Part shown: positions 45,183 to 54,982 of the stretch, piece after piece
Numbering within the stretch: position 1 is the stretch's first letter
Layout of the letters: every line of letters starts with the position of its first letter
DNA from: Kappaphycus alvarezii
Taxonomy: Eukaryota > Rhodophyta > Florideophyceae > Gigartinales > Solieriaceae
Assembly: GCA_002205965.3 (NCBI GenBank)
Contig: NADL03000629.1
Span: 558,001 to 622,000 of the forward strand
Direction of reading: 5' to 3'
Length of the DNA: 64,000 nucleotides
Notes under the pieces: generated by a model
Databases searched by the model: none
The model's input: only the letters and a program-made list of their open reading frames with translations
Told to the model about the DNA's origin: nothing
Made by a program: the position numbers and the translations under genes

Positions 45183-46462
45183 CTCATAGAGTGGAGCAGC
45201 CTTATCAGCGAATGGTCCACGAAGGCCGCAAAAAAGTTCACAAGTCCAAGGAACCGCATCAATTCGTCCCCGAATTCCGGCTCTACTAACTTGCGGATCG
45301 CCTCTATGTGCTTGTCAGAGGGTCTCAGCCCTTCCGTGTCCACTACATGGCCCAGAACTTCAGCTCGACGGACTCCAAAGGAACACTTGGGCAGCTTAAG
45401 TCGAACTTCTGCCCGAAGCAGAGTATCCAGGATAGCCCGTAATGAGTCTAAATGCTCCTGTTCCGTGCTGGTTCCGATGCTGGTATCATCCAGGAAGGCC
45501 AATACATCCTTCCCCTTCCGATCTCCCAGCAAGTTGTTCACTACCCTTTGAAACGTTCCTGGGGCGTTTTTCAGCCCCATTGGGAGGCGGATGTATTGGT
45601 ATAACCATAGCACCGTGCGGACTGCAGTCAACGACTTGGAATCAGGATGTAATGGGACTTGATAGAAACCATCTTTAAGGTCGAACACTGAGAAGATCTT
45701 CTTGCCCGCTAACCAGTCCAGAATTTCCGTCATGTTCTCCATAGGGTAGGAGTCTGTGAAAGTAAGGTCATTCAGGCGACGGAAATCAGATGAGACTCTC
45801 ATGCCTAAGTCCTTCTTTTTCACGAATACATTATTCGAAGCCCACGGAGATACAGATGGTTCCAACACTCCTAGATCCATGAGCCGTTGCATGTAATTGC
45901 GCTCTATCTCCTCCTCCTTTGGGGAGAGTCTTCGCATAGGAGCGCATATTGGTTCCACACCTGGTTTGAGAGATATCCTGTGCTGAATCCCTAAAATCTT
46001 TCCAAGACCCTTGAATATTTGCCGCATGTCCCATAGCAGAGCACGCAATTTTAGTTGCATATCGTGGTTCGCGGAAAACTCGGAAAGGTCCATGGCTTTG
46101 ATCGCATCGTCAACCTCATGATCTTCAATTTCTGCCTGGACTACTTCCAGTTCTTCCGATCCCTGGCTACTTCGAGTATCCAGAGGACCCATGATTCTCT
46201 TTCCACCATACAAGATCGACGCAGTATCTGTTTCCAGGTCTAGCAGGAGCTTGTGTTTCCTCCAAAAACGACGTCCCAGAAGCAGCTTATCTGGAAGCGT
46301 GCTCATTACGCGAACCTTTTCATGAAAGCTCCGTCCCCACATATGGAACGATAGATAACCTTCCCCTGTGACCTTGATTCTACTACCATCAACAGCACAT
46401 GCCTCTCCTTGTGCTGGCTGCAACATTCCCCCTTTTCCTGGAACCACTGCGAATCTACGCAA
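45128..46462 (-). CDS. Gypsy-2 protease end and reverse transcriptase
   Basis: A continuous frame of 444 codons on the minus strand. It starts inside the protease (LLLGRRFWRKHKLLLDLE is the end of that fold; the active site SLDTAASSFA lies just upstream at about 46,470-46,490 in a frame shifted by one base). RT motifs are complete: VEPICAPMRRLSPKEEEIER, FVKKKDLGMRVSSDFRRLND, IFSVFDLKDGFYQVPLHPDS (motif A Asp), YIRLPMGLKNAPGTFQRVVN, DVLAFLDDTSIGTSTEQEHL (catalytic F-L-DD) and PKCSFGVRRAEVLGHVVD. The C-terminal 25 or so residues have run out of frame. It is the longest intact frame in the window, so this domain could still be functional or recently so. Confidence 0.9.
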   Translation of the reverse strand: MRRFAVVPGKGGMLQPAQGEACAVDGSRIKVTGEGYLSFHMWGRSFHEKVRVMSTLPDKLLLGRRFWRKHKLLLDLETDTASILYGGKRIMGPLDTRSSQGSEELEVVQAEIEDHEVDDAIKAMDLSEFSANHDMQLKLRALLWDMRQIFKGLGKILGIQHRISLKPGVEPICAPMRRLSPKEEEIERNYMQRLMDLGVLEPSVSPWASNNVFVKKKDLGMRVSSDFRRLNDLTFTDSYPMENMTEILDWLAGKKIFSVFDLKDGFYQVPLHPDSKSLTAVRTVLWLYQYIRLPMGLKNAPGTFQRVVNNLLGDRKGKDVLAFLDDTSIGTSTEQEHLDSLRAILDTLLRAEVRLKLPKCSFGVRRAEVLGHVVDTEGLRPSDKHIEAIRKLVEPEFGDELMRFLGLVNFFAAFVDHSLIRLLHSMRCYRALGSRRSVDTAKGC

Positions 46463-47760
46463 ATGAAGAAGCCGCCGTGTCTAGCGAGGATTGTACCTCT
46501 TCTCCGAATGCAGTAGTTGTCACTGCAACTTCTCTATCATTTTCCATCCCCTGCCGCCAAACCGGCTCCCGACAAGCAGAAACAACCCTGCGCTTGTTTT
46601 TTCTTACCTTACTTGAAAGTTTTACTTTCTCACAGGGGGCTTCCGGCCCCCATAGCCTTCCCCTCAGGAGCCTGACTCTGGTGGCGTTGCAATATATCCC
46701 TCTTCCTCTTTCGCAGTCCTAGCCATATGTCCCCTTCCATTGCAGTAGAAATAGGTGATGTCGTGGAAAGAACATCCCGCTTCGTCGCGCGAGGCTCCTC
46801 TTGCCGACAAGTTAGGCTCTTGACTTGCATGACACTTTCCCGACTCGTGGTCTGGCGCGCCGCCGCAAGCCTTGAAATGGTGCTTATTACGGTGTCGTAA
46901 TCTCCCGATACGAGAATCGCTTGCTCCTGGAGGCTTCCAGGGAGACCAGCTTTAAAGCGTTTCACGATGATTTCGTCGGAAATGGGAATCTGCAAGGTCA
47001 TGGAAGCATACCTAAGGCGGTCTCCGATCGCAGACACAGATTCGTATTTCTGATTCCATTTCATGCTGAAAAACTTATCTTGTAACGCGCTGAGCTGCGC
47101 TTTGTTGCAAAACGTAGCCTCCAAATACTCCCATATTTCATCGGCGGTGGCATTCCAGTGGATGCTGGCCACACTCTCGAACACTCGAGCCGCATCCTTC
47201 TCAAATGCACAAGATAGCAGACGTCTTTCGTCTTTCTCTTGAATTGGGAAATCCTTCAAGAGACGGTACCAAGTACGTTTGCATCAAAAAAGATCCATCT
47301 CCTGCCCGAATACACCGCAAATACTCCAATGGGCTCTTGTATATCTTATGTGCCACATGGATGGGATAGATGTCGAGAACGTTCCCTTTCGAGTCCATTC
47401 TGTCTTCTTCATTATCCAAAGTTCTTGCCTTTTGGGAGTCTCCCGAGTTATTCCCGACCGGCTTATCTTCAGGCAGCTCTGGTAACCTTCCAACCTCTCG
47501 GTAAGTAGTGCTACCTCCTTCACAACGTTAGAAATACTACTGACAGCCCCCCGGACTTCCTCCATCATTTTGACGGAATGCTGACCAGCTGTGGCCGTAA
47601 CTTCTTCTTTAATTACCATATCTGATTCTTCAGTGACTGACTCCCGAGGAATAGATTCCTCTACCTGAATTTCAACGCTTTTCTGGGAATCATCTGAAAT
47701 TTCTGGGTCCGGAGTCGCTCTTGTTCCCGGCGAACCATGTTTATTGTACGTAGGCGAAAC
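46463..47760 (-). pseudogene. gag: Gypsy-2 Gag and start of protease
   Basis: The upstream part (about 47,745-47,400) reads TPDPEISDDSQKSVEIQVEE, then VRGAVSSISNVVKEVALLTE. The capsid part follows in shifted frames: GDGSFLMQTYLVPSLEGFP and (46,630-47,259) FESVASIHWNATADEIWEYL, LSALQDKFFSMKWNQKYESV, LQIPISDEIIVKRFKAGLPG. This LTR-element capsid pattern (W-x-x-L...L-x-x-L) is followed by a degenerate zinc knuckle, YFYCNGRGHMART (about 46,770-46,730). At least two frameshifts. Confidence 0.8.
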
Positions 47761-47865
47761 TTAGCCTCGTAGTCAGCAGGTAGCTAACCTGATTTCTCTG
47801 ACTCTAATTTTTCTGAGGACGTCTCCTCATGAATTGGCGAACTATCGCGTTGTGCGACAACTTCT

Positions 47866-48035
47866 CTCCGGAAACCTTGTCTCCGGAATCTCAGTTCTCT
47901 CCCGAAACCTTGTCTCCGGGAATCTCAGTTCTCTCCCGAAACCTTGTCTCCGGGAATCTCAGTTCTCTCCCGAAACCTTGTCTCAGGAGAATCTCACTTC
48001 TCTCTGGAAAACCTTGTCTCAGGGGAATCTCACTT
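47866..48035 (-). repeat. 34-bp minisatellite in the gypsy-2 leader
   Basis: About five tandem units with plus-strand core CGAAACCTTGTCTCCGGGAA followed by TCTCAGTTCTCTCC. The outer units are diverged (CAGGAGAATCTCACTT). In gypsy-3 the matching leader region lacks the array. Confidence 0.85.
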
Positions 48036-48176
48036 CTTTTAATCGGCTTAGTAGCCCTAGGACCCAGGCTGACCTTGCCTTGACTTGATTACGTCCCAGA
48101 TGATTAAGGAACTCGTACCTTGACTGCACCCTCGCCGTGACTACCTTGGGTAGACGTGCTGGTAAAATCGATTTTA

Positions 48177-48404
48177 TGTTACAACTTCAAGTTGAAGCTG
48201 CAAAGCACGGACCAGGACTGTTGTACTTCCAATCACTAATGCCTTCTCTGGTCTTGGGGACCAGGTCCGGGGCACTTTTAAATAGACTACGGAGGGGCAC
48301 TAAATGCATATTAGGTGAGCTACTGACAGTGCATTACTGTACGTGTCACTGCATTTCAGCTGAAAATACATGTGTAAATGCCACTTACTAATTGAGCCCT
48401 AACA
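48177..48404 (-). repeat. Gypsy family-2 LTR (gypsy-2 5' LTR, diverged)
   Basis: In plus orientation it starts TGTTACAACTT and ends GAGCCCTAACA. It is related to the 298-bp LTRs at 49,500-49,797 and 56,629-56,926, but is shorter (228 bp) and clearly diverged. The adjoining TGCTGGTAAAAT-ATTTTA is shared with gypsy-3 and marks the primer-binding side. Confidence 0.65.
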
Positions 48405-49021
48405 GTACTGTAGTGTATGCCAATCCTCGGACTTCCTGTCCTGTACGGTCGGTATGCAATTCAGACCTCCTTCTCTAAAACTTTAAATTTCACCCGTGCC
48501 TCACTGTCAGTTGATACAGCAATGCAATCAATACGTGCTGCGGAAATTGACGATTTGAAATTTTGAAATTTTTTCCTCGTCAGCGGATGACACGGGAGCC
48601 AGCGGGATAGCCGATGGGCGATGCGATGAAGAAAGCGCGGTCGGTGTGTCGATGGTCTAAGCGATCGCCTCGGCAAAGAGGAGCAGGAGGGCGCCGGGCA
48701 CTGAAGTCCACGTGACTGTGGATAGTACGAAAAGAAGTAAAACGAAAGTGAGAGTAGCGTGATACTTACACCGGATGAACGCGGCGGGAGGAGAATGTCA
48801 GTAAGAAAACAAAGGAGATCGCGCGTGCGGGGTCGGCTTGCTGATTGGCACCGCCCGCCTCGTGGCGGCTCGTTGCCGCCCGCGCAACGATTGGGGACGA
48901 AGAGGGGGGGGGAGGAAGGGAGGAAAGGGAAAGTTCCAACTTAGCGCTTCCAGTAGGGGTAAGTGTGGGATAGTATATTTCTGAGAGACCCAAATGCGTT
49001 GCATTTAGGTGATCATTTACT
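48405..49021. other. Unassigned GC-rich spacer
   Basis: No conserved frame. It is locally GC-rich (about 48,590-48,950) with a G run in a purine tract (AAGAGGGGGGGGAGGAAGGG near 48,900). Confidence 0.4.
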
Positions 49022-49383
49022 GGTTGGTGGTGGTAAATATTTACGATTTGTACAGTATGGCACAGAAGCGTGCGGAGGGTAATCAGAAGTTAACTACGAA
49101 TGCGGCGGCGGGTGGAAACCTGCAGCGCCTGAATCACTTGGAGAGTAAACGCAAAACGGGTAAAGAAGTCGCGGAGCTCCTGTTGAGTGGAGGAACCGCG
49201 ACGGAAAGCAGCGAAGGAAGAAAGGCGGCGGAAGAAACACTGGCCGTCGTCGCCAAGGCGCCATAGATATTAATCCCGACCGGGGCGAAGAGGATATCGT
49301 TTCAGTTGCAGTAAGTGCTCTAATGACGATTTTTCTCAAGCTCTGCGAGTGTCGCAGCGGCGCCTGCGGTAGCTCTACTTGAC
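49022..49383 (+). repeat. AQKRAEG short-ORF repeat, copy 5 (with intact ATG)
   Basis: After the leader (GGTGGTAAATATTTACGATT, TGTACAGT) ATG 49,057-49,059 opens a frame of 69 codons: MAQKRAEGNQKLTTNA, LNHLESKRKTGKEVAELLLS, GGTATESSEGRKAAEETLAV and VAKAP. A single missing base relative to copies 2 and 3 (GCCAAGGCGCC against GCCCATGGCGCC) causes the stop. In the shifted frame the family sequence goes on as IDINPDRGEEDIVSVAVSAL, MTIFLKLCECRSGACGSST and a stop near 49,380. The full product would be about 107 residues: an N-terminal basic and Gly-rich part, an acidic DINPD-x-G-EED patch, then a hydrophobic helix and a Cys pair. Function unknown. Confidence 0.6.
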
Positions 49384-49499
49384 GAGATGTGGCGGCGGCC
49401 ATGTACTCACGAAATTGCGAAATAATGGAATGTAAGGGATAGATACTGTAATATTTCTAATCAAAATTTATATCTATACAGTACAGCACAGTAATGTAC
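49384..49499. other. Spacer between repeat copy 5 and an isolated LTR
   Basis: AT-rich, with CAGTA words; no other feature. Confidence 0.4.
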
Positions 49500-49797
49500 T
49501 GTTACCGTTTACTGCGAAGACTGTAAAGCACGGATCAGGTTGATTTTCACACGAATACTGATGTCTCTTTGGGCCTGGAGACCAGGCCAGGGGCACTTTA
49601 TCTAGACTAGCGAGGTGCTGTAAAGTAACTAAGTACTACCTAACTGTGCACTAAAATGCATCAAATGCAGTAATTGAATCGAATGCCGTAGTTGCATTTG
49701 ACACGAATGCATTAATGCAGTAGTCCGATAATGCAACTGTCACTGTACTAGACTGACAATACACGTGCACATGCCATGTACTAATTGAGCGGAAACA
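49500..49797 (-). repeat. Gypsy family-2 LTR (solo or distant 3' LTR)
   Basis: A 298-bp sequence, TGTTACC...GAGCGGAAACA in plus orientation, about 97 percent identical to 56,629-56,926 (about nine differences). Inside is a perfect hairpin, GGCCTGG-AGA-CCAGGCC. It is direct to the LTR of gypsy-3 and 7.1 kb away, so it could be that element's 3' LTR separated by inserted DNA, or a solo LTR. The flanks show no convincing target-site duplication. Confidence 0.75.
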
Positions 49798-51348
49798 TTG
49801 GTACCTTGTGCACTCCTCGCGTACAGTACATCACCCGAAAAATAAAATATCAACTTGAGACACACACAAATTCAAATAAAAAAATCAAAAAAATCACGAG
49901 ACAAATTCAATCTCATGAGGCATCGACTGAGGCAGTATTCCCCGACCCCCTTCGATTCCAATTCCAAATCCGCCCTACAGGCCAGCTTGGACGTCTGCGG
50001 TACTTGGTCCGGGCTGCTTGCTGGGTTGACTGCTTGCGATTACTCATCTGGTTTCCCCAATAGAGCGGCTCCTGGATGTGCCTGAGAACTACGGGCCTCC
50101 TTTTTCTCTGGCCCCTTTAGCGTTTCATGTTCCTCTTGCGGTCCCTGATACTTTTTGTCCCATTCGTCGACCACCAGACTACTGTAATCCTACCTCTTCC
50201 TCTTGCCCCGAATTTCCCTCACGAACTGCACCTCCTGCACCACCTTTCTAATAAAGCATTCCACTTTCGCGAGCTCCCTACTCACCTTCATCATGAATTT
50301 TTCCCTTCTATCACCGACTCGAATGCTGCCCGGATCTCCTGCTCAGCCATCCTGATTTTCTGCGATTAATTCAGGCTCTACACCGCAGAGACCCCCTTTC
50401 TTATGTAGACTTCTTGGCCAGAAGAGCCCTGCACCTTCCGTAGCGGCCCTTGTAAATGCTGACCGATTTCAATTTTAGATCAAACATTATAATGTTGATC
50501 AATTCCAACTTATCTCTCCAAATCTCCTTTCCCCTTTGTTTTGCACTGTACGCGTCTGTCCGGGAGAGCTGGAGTCGCCGTATTCCTTTGGACAGATCGG
50601 CACAGGTCGGCCTCGTTGCAAACAATTCCCCACATTCCGCTACAAGCACCGCAACCCCTGGCTCACCTGTATTACGGGCGCCGCCCTCCCCTTCGTCCCT
50701 ACAAACTTTTCCGTCCTCAGCATTCGTAGGCCGTATTTCTGTTGTCGACCTTCCCACCCTCTCCAAATCCGAGTGTCCAGGTCCCGTCAGTCCTTGATTC
50801 AACTCTGCCGGATGCCGGCCGGGCCCGTTGATTTTGGGTGTCAACATTAACAGGCCCTCCTCACTAAAACCGCAGCAAGCCATTGAATGGACATTTCTGG
50901 TTCCATCCCATCTGTAATCCATCGAACGTCCCCGATCGCTCCACACCGCCTTTTGAATCAGCACCCAACGGCCTTGTCGCGTCAACATACCTCGGCATTG
51001 TTGCATCAGCACACATCGGTATTGTTGCCGAACAATCCACCACCCTCTCTGCAACAGGTACCGCAACCCTTGGCCCCAGTCTTACGGAGCGCCGCCTGAA
51101 GCAATACCACACCTTCAGGTTATGCTACAAATGATGTCAGTGCTTTCGGTGTTTCCGATGTTATGGCCAGGGCGAAACTCTGTTGAAGGTCGGTCTCATC
51201 CCGTTTAGGACGAAACACAAGCAGAGAAGTGAGTCCACTGCCGGAACTTCTTTTGACTCAACTGGACAGAGTGTATGGGAGAGGTCCCACGTTTACTCAA
51301 ATATGCATTCCTGATTTGACTCACCCGAAGGCGAAGCAAATTGCTAAT
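49798..51348. other. Unrecognised region with repeated Ser/Thr-rich plus-strand peptides
   Basis: Two plus-strand stretches resemble each other: GLVANNSPHSATSTATPGSP (about 50,615-50,670) and GIVAEQSTTLSATGTATLGP (about 51,020-51,080). The second is preceded by an imperfect duplication, GLVASTYLGIVASAHIGIVA. This suggests a repetitive protein or a tandem duplication. A minus-strand frame of 221 codons (50,401-51,066) overlaps them. No family is recognised on either strand. Confidence 0.3.
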
Positions 51349-51533
51349 GGGGGAAACGTTTGGGTGTTTTACTCTTGGAAGGTATATCCGATCTATCCCA
51401 TGGTTTTCCAGACAAACATAATCGACTCAAAAAGGGTATACCGACACCGTAAGAGGGAAGGAACTACGCTCCCTAAAATACTACCTTCAGGCCAGCCATC
51501 AAGCAGGCCGCATTGGACATGACGGCTGCTGTC
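51349..51533 (+). repeat. Class-2 dispersed repeat, copy 3
   Basis: GGGGGAAACGTTTGGGTGTT to CATTGGACATGACGGCTGCT, about 90 percent identical to 458-650. Confidence 0.7.
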
Positions 51534-52425
51534 AATTATGGTGGCCAGTTATCCCGCCTCCCCTTCTCCTCGCTTGTGCTGCTAGTCCCTAAGCGTCACT
51601 CCAACCATCCAACAGCAAGCCGTCGCATCACTTATTAACGCGAACGTGACGTCCGGAAAGCCTGGAGGGATCCTCAACCTCGTCGCGCGACGCTGCCCGC
51701 GCTATCCTCCCTGGTTTACAGGAGTGTGTTCCCGCTGCGGTACATTCGGAAGTTGCACCTGTCGTAAAGCACTTGTAAGACGAGACTACCTTTGTCAGGA
51801 CCGTCAAGCGGCCTCCTATCAAGTGGACTTCTGCAGGCAACACATTGCCATACTCCTCGTGGCGAGAAAAGATGGACGTGCATGTTGCAAGCGAAGGTTT
51901 GGACCAACGCCTCACATGACGATGTACATTGTAACGTCGTACTCAAGGACGCGCGGTCACCTGTGCTACGGTGAGAAGCATTTGGGACTCGATACAACCT
52001 CACTTGGAGAACGCATGAGCGAACTCCAACGAAGCATGTTTGCATTGAGTGCAAGGGCCTGTCGCGGTGTTTCGAGCCTGGCCGGCATCAGCGAACTCTC
52101 CACACCCAACTGCAGGTGTTGCCGCTGTCGTTGTACTGGGGATGCCGAGTTTGCTTTCCTTCCGCTCGTGCCTCGACCAGCGGGCTGTGCCCGATCTGCA
52201 TCCTTCGCAACGAAAATTCTGGGCTCCCGCACTCTCCTGAGTCGCACGAACTACACGATGCGCTCGCTTCTCTGACCCCTTCACTATCCTGCATTCCCAG
52301 TCTACCCCTTCGGCTCTCAACCTCGTCGCTCAACCACTTCACTCGAATGAGGCGGAACTACGCATCAAGAGAGAAATGCCTTACAGTGGGTCCTTCTTAC
52401 AGTGGCACAACCTGCAGCACCGATT
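51534..52425. other. Unassigned region
   Basis: Long frames exist on both strands (for example 51,646-52,275 plus, 209 codons), but their composition (Cys/Arg-rich, uneven) is not convincingly coding and no family is recognised. Confidence 0.3.
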
Positions 52426-52490
52426 TGAGGCCCGGTACAGTAACCATTGAGGCCCGGGTACAGTAACCGTTGAGGCCCGGTAACTGTAGC
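52426..52490. repeat. 22-bp tandem repeat
   Basis: Three units of GAGGCCCGGTACAGTAACCA/GTT. It lies just beyond the 3' end of gypsy-3. Confidence 0.8.
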
Positions 52491-52529
52491 CTACTGTAAG
52501 CATACTCAGGATTCCTGCATTAGCACCCC

Positions 52530-53110
52530 TTACATACCTACCGTCGGTGCTTCCGTACCATCCGTTTCAGCAAGGCTTGGACGACGAGCGGTCGATGCGA
52601 TTTTATCGCGGACGCGAGCCTGGCGACTTGAACTAATGCCGGTCGTACTGCCATGCTGCCTCGACCGGTCCTTAGGGGCGGATAACGGTGAGTGCAAGCG
52701 AGTATTTCCGGCAGACAGGGTGTCGTGGCGTGCAGTCTTTGTCTTGATTGGAACTGGCCGCGCAATTTCCTGCAAGAGGCCAGCTGGGCTAAGGGTGAAA
52801 ACGGGCTTCCGCTAGTAGCTTCCTTGGGACGTCTCATAGGATCATTTGCACCCATCCCGTGCGTGCAGGGATGAGACAGGCAGCTGAAACCACGTCCTAC
52901 CCAGCGGGTCGCTGGGGCCGGGTGTCCGACACCTAGGGATCCTTGCAATGATGCAAGGGTACCTGGCCCATCTTGATTCGCGCAAGATGTGGTTAGCGAT
53001 GAAATCGCGTCCCACCTACAGGGTCTGTAGGGGCCTGGAGTCCGACTCCTGAAGATTGTCCGAAGCCTGTAGCGTAGTCTCCCAGTGGGAGTCTGGGCCG
53101 TCCTGTGAGA
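52530..53110 (-). repeat. Gypsy family-2 3' untranslated region, copy in gypsy-3
   Basis: Closely matches 42,530-43,030. Shared words: GACGCGAGCCTGGCGACTTG, GTGCGTGCAGGGATG, GTGTCCGACACCTAGGGATC, TCTGTAGGGG. Confidence 0.65.
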
Positions 53111-53672
53111 GAGGGTTATCAACCCCTTTTACACGAATTTCATACAAACGCACCACAACTTCCGGTAATTCACTTTCCGGGGTCCATCTGGGCGACTTCT
53201 TCCCGAAAGTTGTACCTTGAAATGACGTTCTAATTCACCTGTCTTCTCATTCCTCCTTGTCTCTTCTCCAGATATTTTCTTCACTGTTCGTAAGGAATCC
53301 GGGAACACACCATCAGCGGTTTCCAGTTTCTGCAACTTGATCTCCGATCCTTCGCAGCCTGTTGGCGTGTGATCTGGCTACCTTACCCCCTACTTCAGAC
53401 TCCAAGATATATCCGACTCTTCCTAGCCTTTCCTTGACCCTATACGGTCCAATCCAGGGCTTGATGACCTTATTTCCTTCGGCTTTGCTCAATTCTACTG
53501 ACCATAGCAAGACGCGATCTCCCTCCTTAAATTCGATCGGATTGACCCGTTTGTCATATTCTCTCTTGGCTCTGGACCTTGAATTTCTACCTTGGACATA
53601 TAAGCGGCGGTGAAGAAGTTTTAAGCGACTGGGAAGATCCTCCGGCTCGTCTTCAAAACAGGCTGTTTCCAC
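53111..53672 (-). pseudogene. Gypsy-3 integrase C-terminal part and divergent chromodomain
   Basis: The 119-codon frame 53,313-53,672 has EDLPSRLKLLHRRLYVQGRN, NPIEFKEGDRVLLWSVELSK and KPWIGPYRVKERLGRVGYIL (GPY/F module), then HANRLRRIG. After one frameshift 53,129-53,335 reads VKKISGEETRRNEKTGELER, HFKVQLSG and, in a third frame, SPRWTPESELPEVVVRLYE. The pattern HFKVQ-x-G ... WTPESELP ... Y resembles a chromodomain in which the usual VKWKGY is replaced by VQLSG-K; this is inference from the pattern. Confidence 0.6.
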
Positions 53673-54346
53673 TTCGCCCAGGACTGGAATGCTTCAACCC
53701 CAAACATAGCCTTGTACGGCGTGATAGTCGCTGCGCACACGCCGGTATTGTACCGAAAACATGCTAAGGTGACGTGTTCATCCCAATCCTCCGTGCCGGT
53801 GGCCAAACTCGCCAGGTCCTTGATAAGGGTACGGTTCCATCTCTCTACTGTGCCATTCGCTTGAGGATGAAACGGATATGCCTGCATTCTACCGATGCCC
53901 AAGAAATCAGTCAGACTTCTCACCACCGATCCAGTCAAGTTTGGACCCCCATCTGACATCAAGGTCTCCATCGGGCCGAATATCGAAATCCATTCGTCGA
54001 TGAGCACTTTCGAAATAGTCTCAGCCCTTTCATCCGGTATGGCCTTAGCCCTTACAAATCTTGTGAAGACATCAACTATTGCTAGAACTTTGATGTTACC
54101 GCTTGCCGTGCGTGGAGTGATCGTCTGGATGTCAAAAGCGACCTGCTGAAACCTTCGTTTCGGATGAACCACCTCCAAAGGAGCCTGTCGGGCTGGATTA
54201 CGCTCCCGTGCTACTGTGCAATGCAGACAGTTCCTCAGGAATGCAGACACATCACGCCGCATCCCCTTCCAGTAGTACCGAGGAAGCAACTTGCATATCG
54301 TCGTCGGAGACCGTAGTGCCCATGCACTTGTGAACCATGGACCCAT
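53621..54346 (-). CDS. Gypsy-3 integrase (zinc finger and catalytic core)
   Basis: An open frame of 241 codons. The zinc-binding end is seen as YYWKGMRRDVSAFLRNCLHC. The core has all three catalytic residues: Asp in AFDIQTITPRTASG (residue about 73), Asp in TLMSDGGPNLTGSVV (about 131) and Glu in HPQANGTVERWNRTLIKDL (about 168). It is the counterpart of the broken gypsy-2 integrase. The upstream zinc-finger His residues lie in the shifted frame (HGSQVHGHYGLRRR, near 54,300-54,340). As an intact core it could in principle act in trans. Confidence 0.85.
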   Translation of the reverse strand: MGPWFTSAWALRSPTTICKLLPRYYWKGMRRDVSAFLRNCLHCTVARERNPARQAPLEVVHPKRRFQQVAFDIQTITPRTASGNIKVLAIVDVFTRFVRAKAIPDERAETISKVLIDEWISIFGPMETLMSDGGPNLTGSVVRSLTDFLGIGRMQAYPFHPQANGTVERWNRTLIKDLASLATGTEDWDEHVTLACFRYNTGVCAATITPYKAMFGVEAFQSWAKWKQPVLKTSRRIFPVA

Positions 54347-54982
54347 TTAAGGACCTCAGGCACTAATGACTTTGGCGTCACAATGGGAAGCTCATCTCTT
54401 CCGGAGTATCGCAGAACCCCGTCTTCATCCACCAGAACTTATCCTGCGATCGTGCGTAGGCCTGCAGATCCCCAAACTCTGCGATCTGCGTCTCCCGCAA
54501 TCGCTGTTTATCTGGGGGTATCGTTTGTGGTCGTGCTCTGGTGTTCTCCATGATGTTCTTCTACAAGTCTCGAAATGGCTTCGTTCCCTGCCTCCTCCCT
54601 AGCCCGCTCCAAACTCTTGGAATCAATTTCCCCGTAGCACCTCTGGCATAGGGGCTTCGGGACTGCGTCCCGGCTCAGGGTGTCTGGGACAACTAGTTCT
54701 GGTCCGTTACGGTGCTCTATATTGAAGTCAAAATCCTGAATTGCAATGACCCACCTGGCCAACTTCTCCCGAGGCTCTTTAAGGTTAAGCAACCATTTCA
54801 GTGACAAATGGTCTGTAACTACCGTGAAAATTCTCCATGAAGATCATGCCGCCATTTGTGTAAGGCATACACGATTGCCAAGCACTCTTTCTCCGTGGGT
54901 GCATATTTTTCTCCGATTTCCGAAGGGCTCTGCTGGCGAACGAGATGGGACGCCATCGACCCGTCTCATCGGCTTGAAGCAA
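54235..54982 (-). pseudogene. Gypsy-3 RNase H and connection
   Basis: RWRPISFASRALRKSEKNMH and, after a frameshift, WVIAIQDFDFNIEHRNGPEL and VVPDTLSRDAVPKPLCQRCY are the RNase H centre and end. VLRYSGRDELPIVTPKSLVP leads into the integrase. Several frame changes. Confidence 0.75.

Larger units (their letters stand above)
42380..48404 (-). mobile_element. Ty3/gypsy retrotransposon of family 2 (gypsy-2)
   Basis: Minus-strand order: LTR (48,404-48,177), leader with a 34-bp minisatellite, gag, protease, RT, RNase H, integrase, divergent chromodomain and a 3' untranslated region (to about 42,380) that matches 52,530-53,060. RT is one open frame of 444 codons; integrase is badly broken. A 3' LTR partner was not found. 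Leader, pol and 3' region are all similar to gypsy-3 at 52.5-56.9 kb, so the two belong to one family. Confidence 0.88.

Noticed and set aside
45128-46462. Interpretation of the intact RT frame as a host gene
   Set aside because: It is flanked by gag, protease, RNase H and integrase of the same element and matches gypsy-3 throughout, so it is retrotransposon pol.
50401-51066. 221-codon minus-strand frame
   Set aside because: The composition is uneven (Arg/Gly/Cys/Met-rich), it has no family signature, and plus-strand peptides with an internal repeat overlap it.
51646-52275. 209-codon plus-strand frame rich in Cys and Arg
   Set aside because: Overlapping frames on the other strand are equally long; no zinc-finger spacing or known domain is visible.
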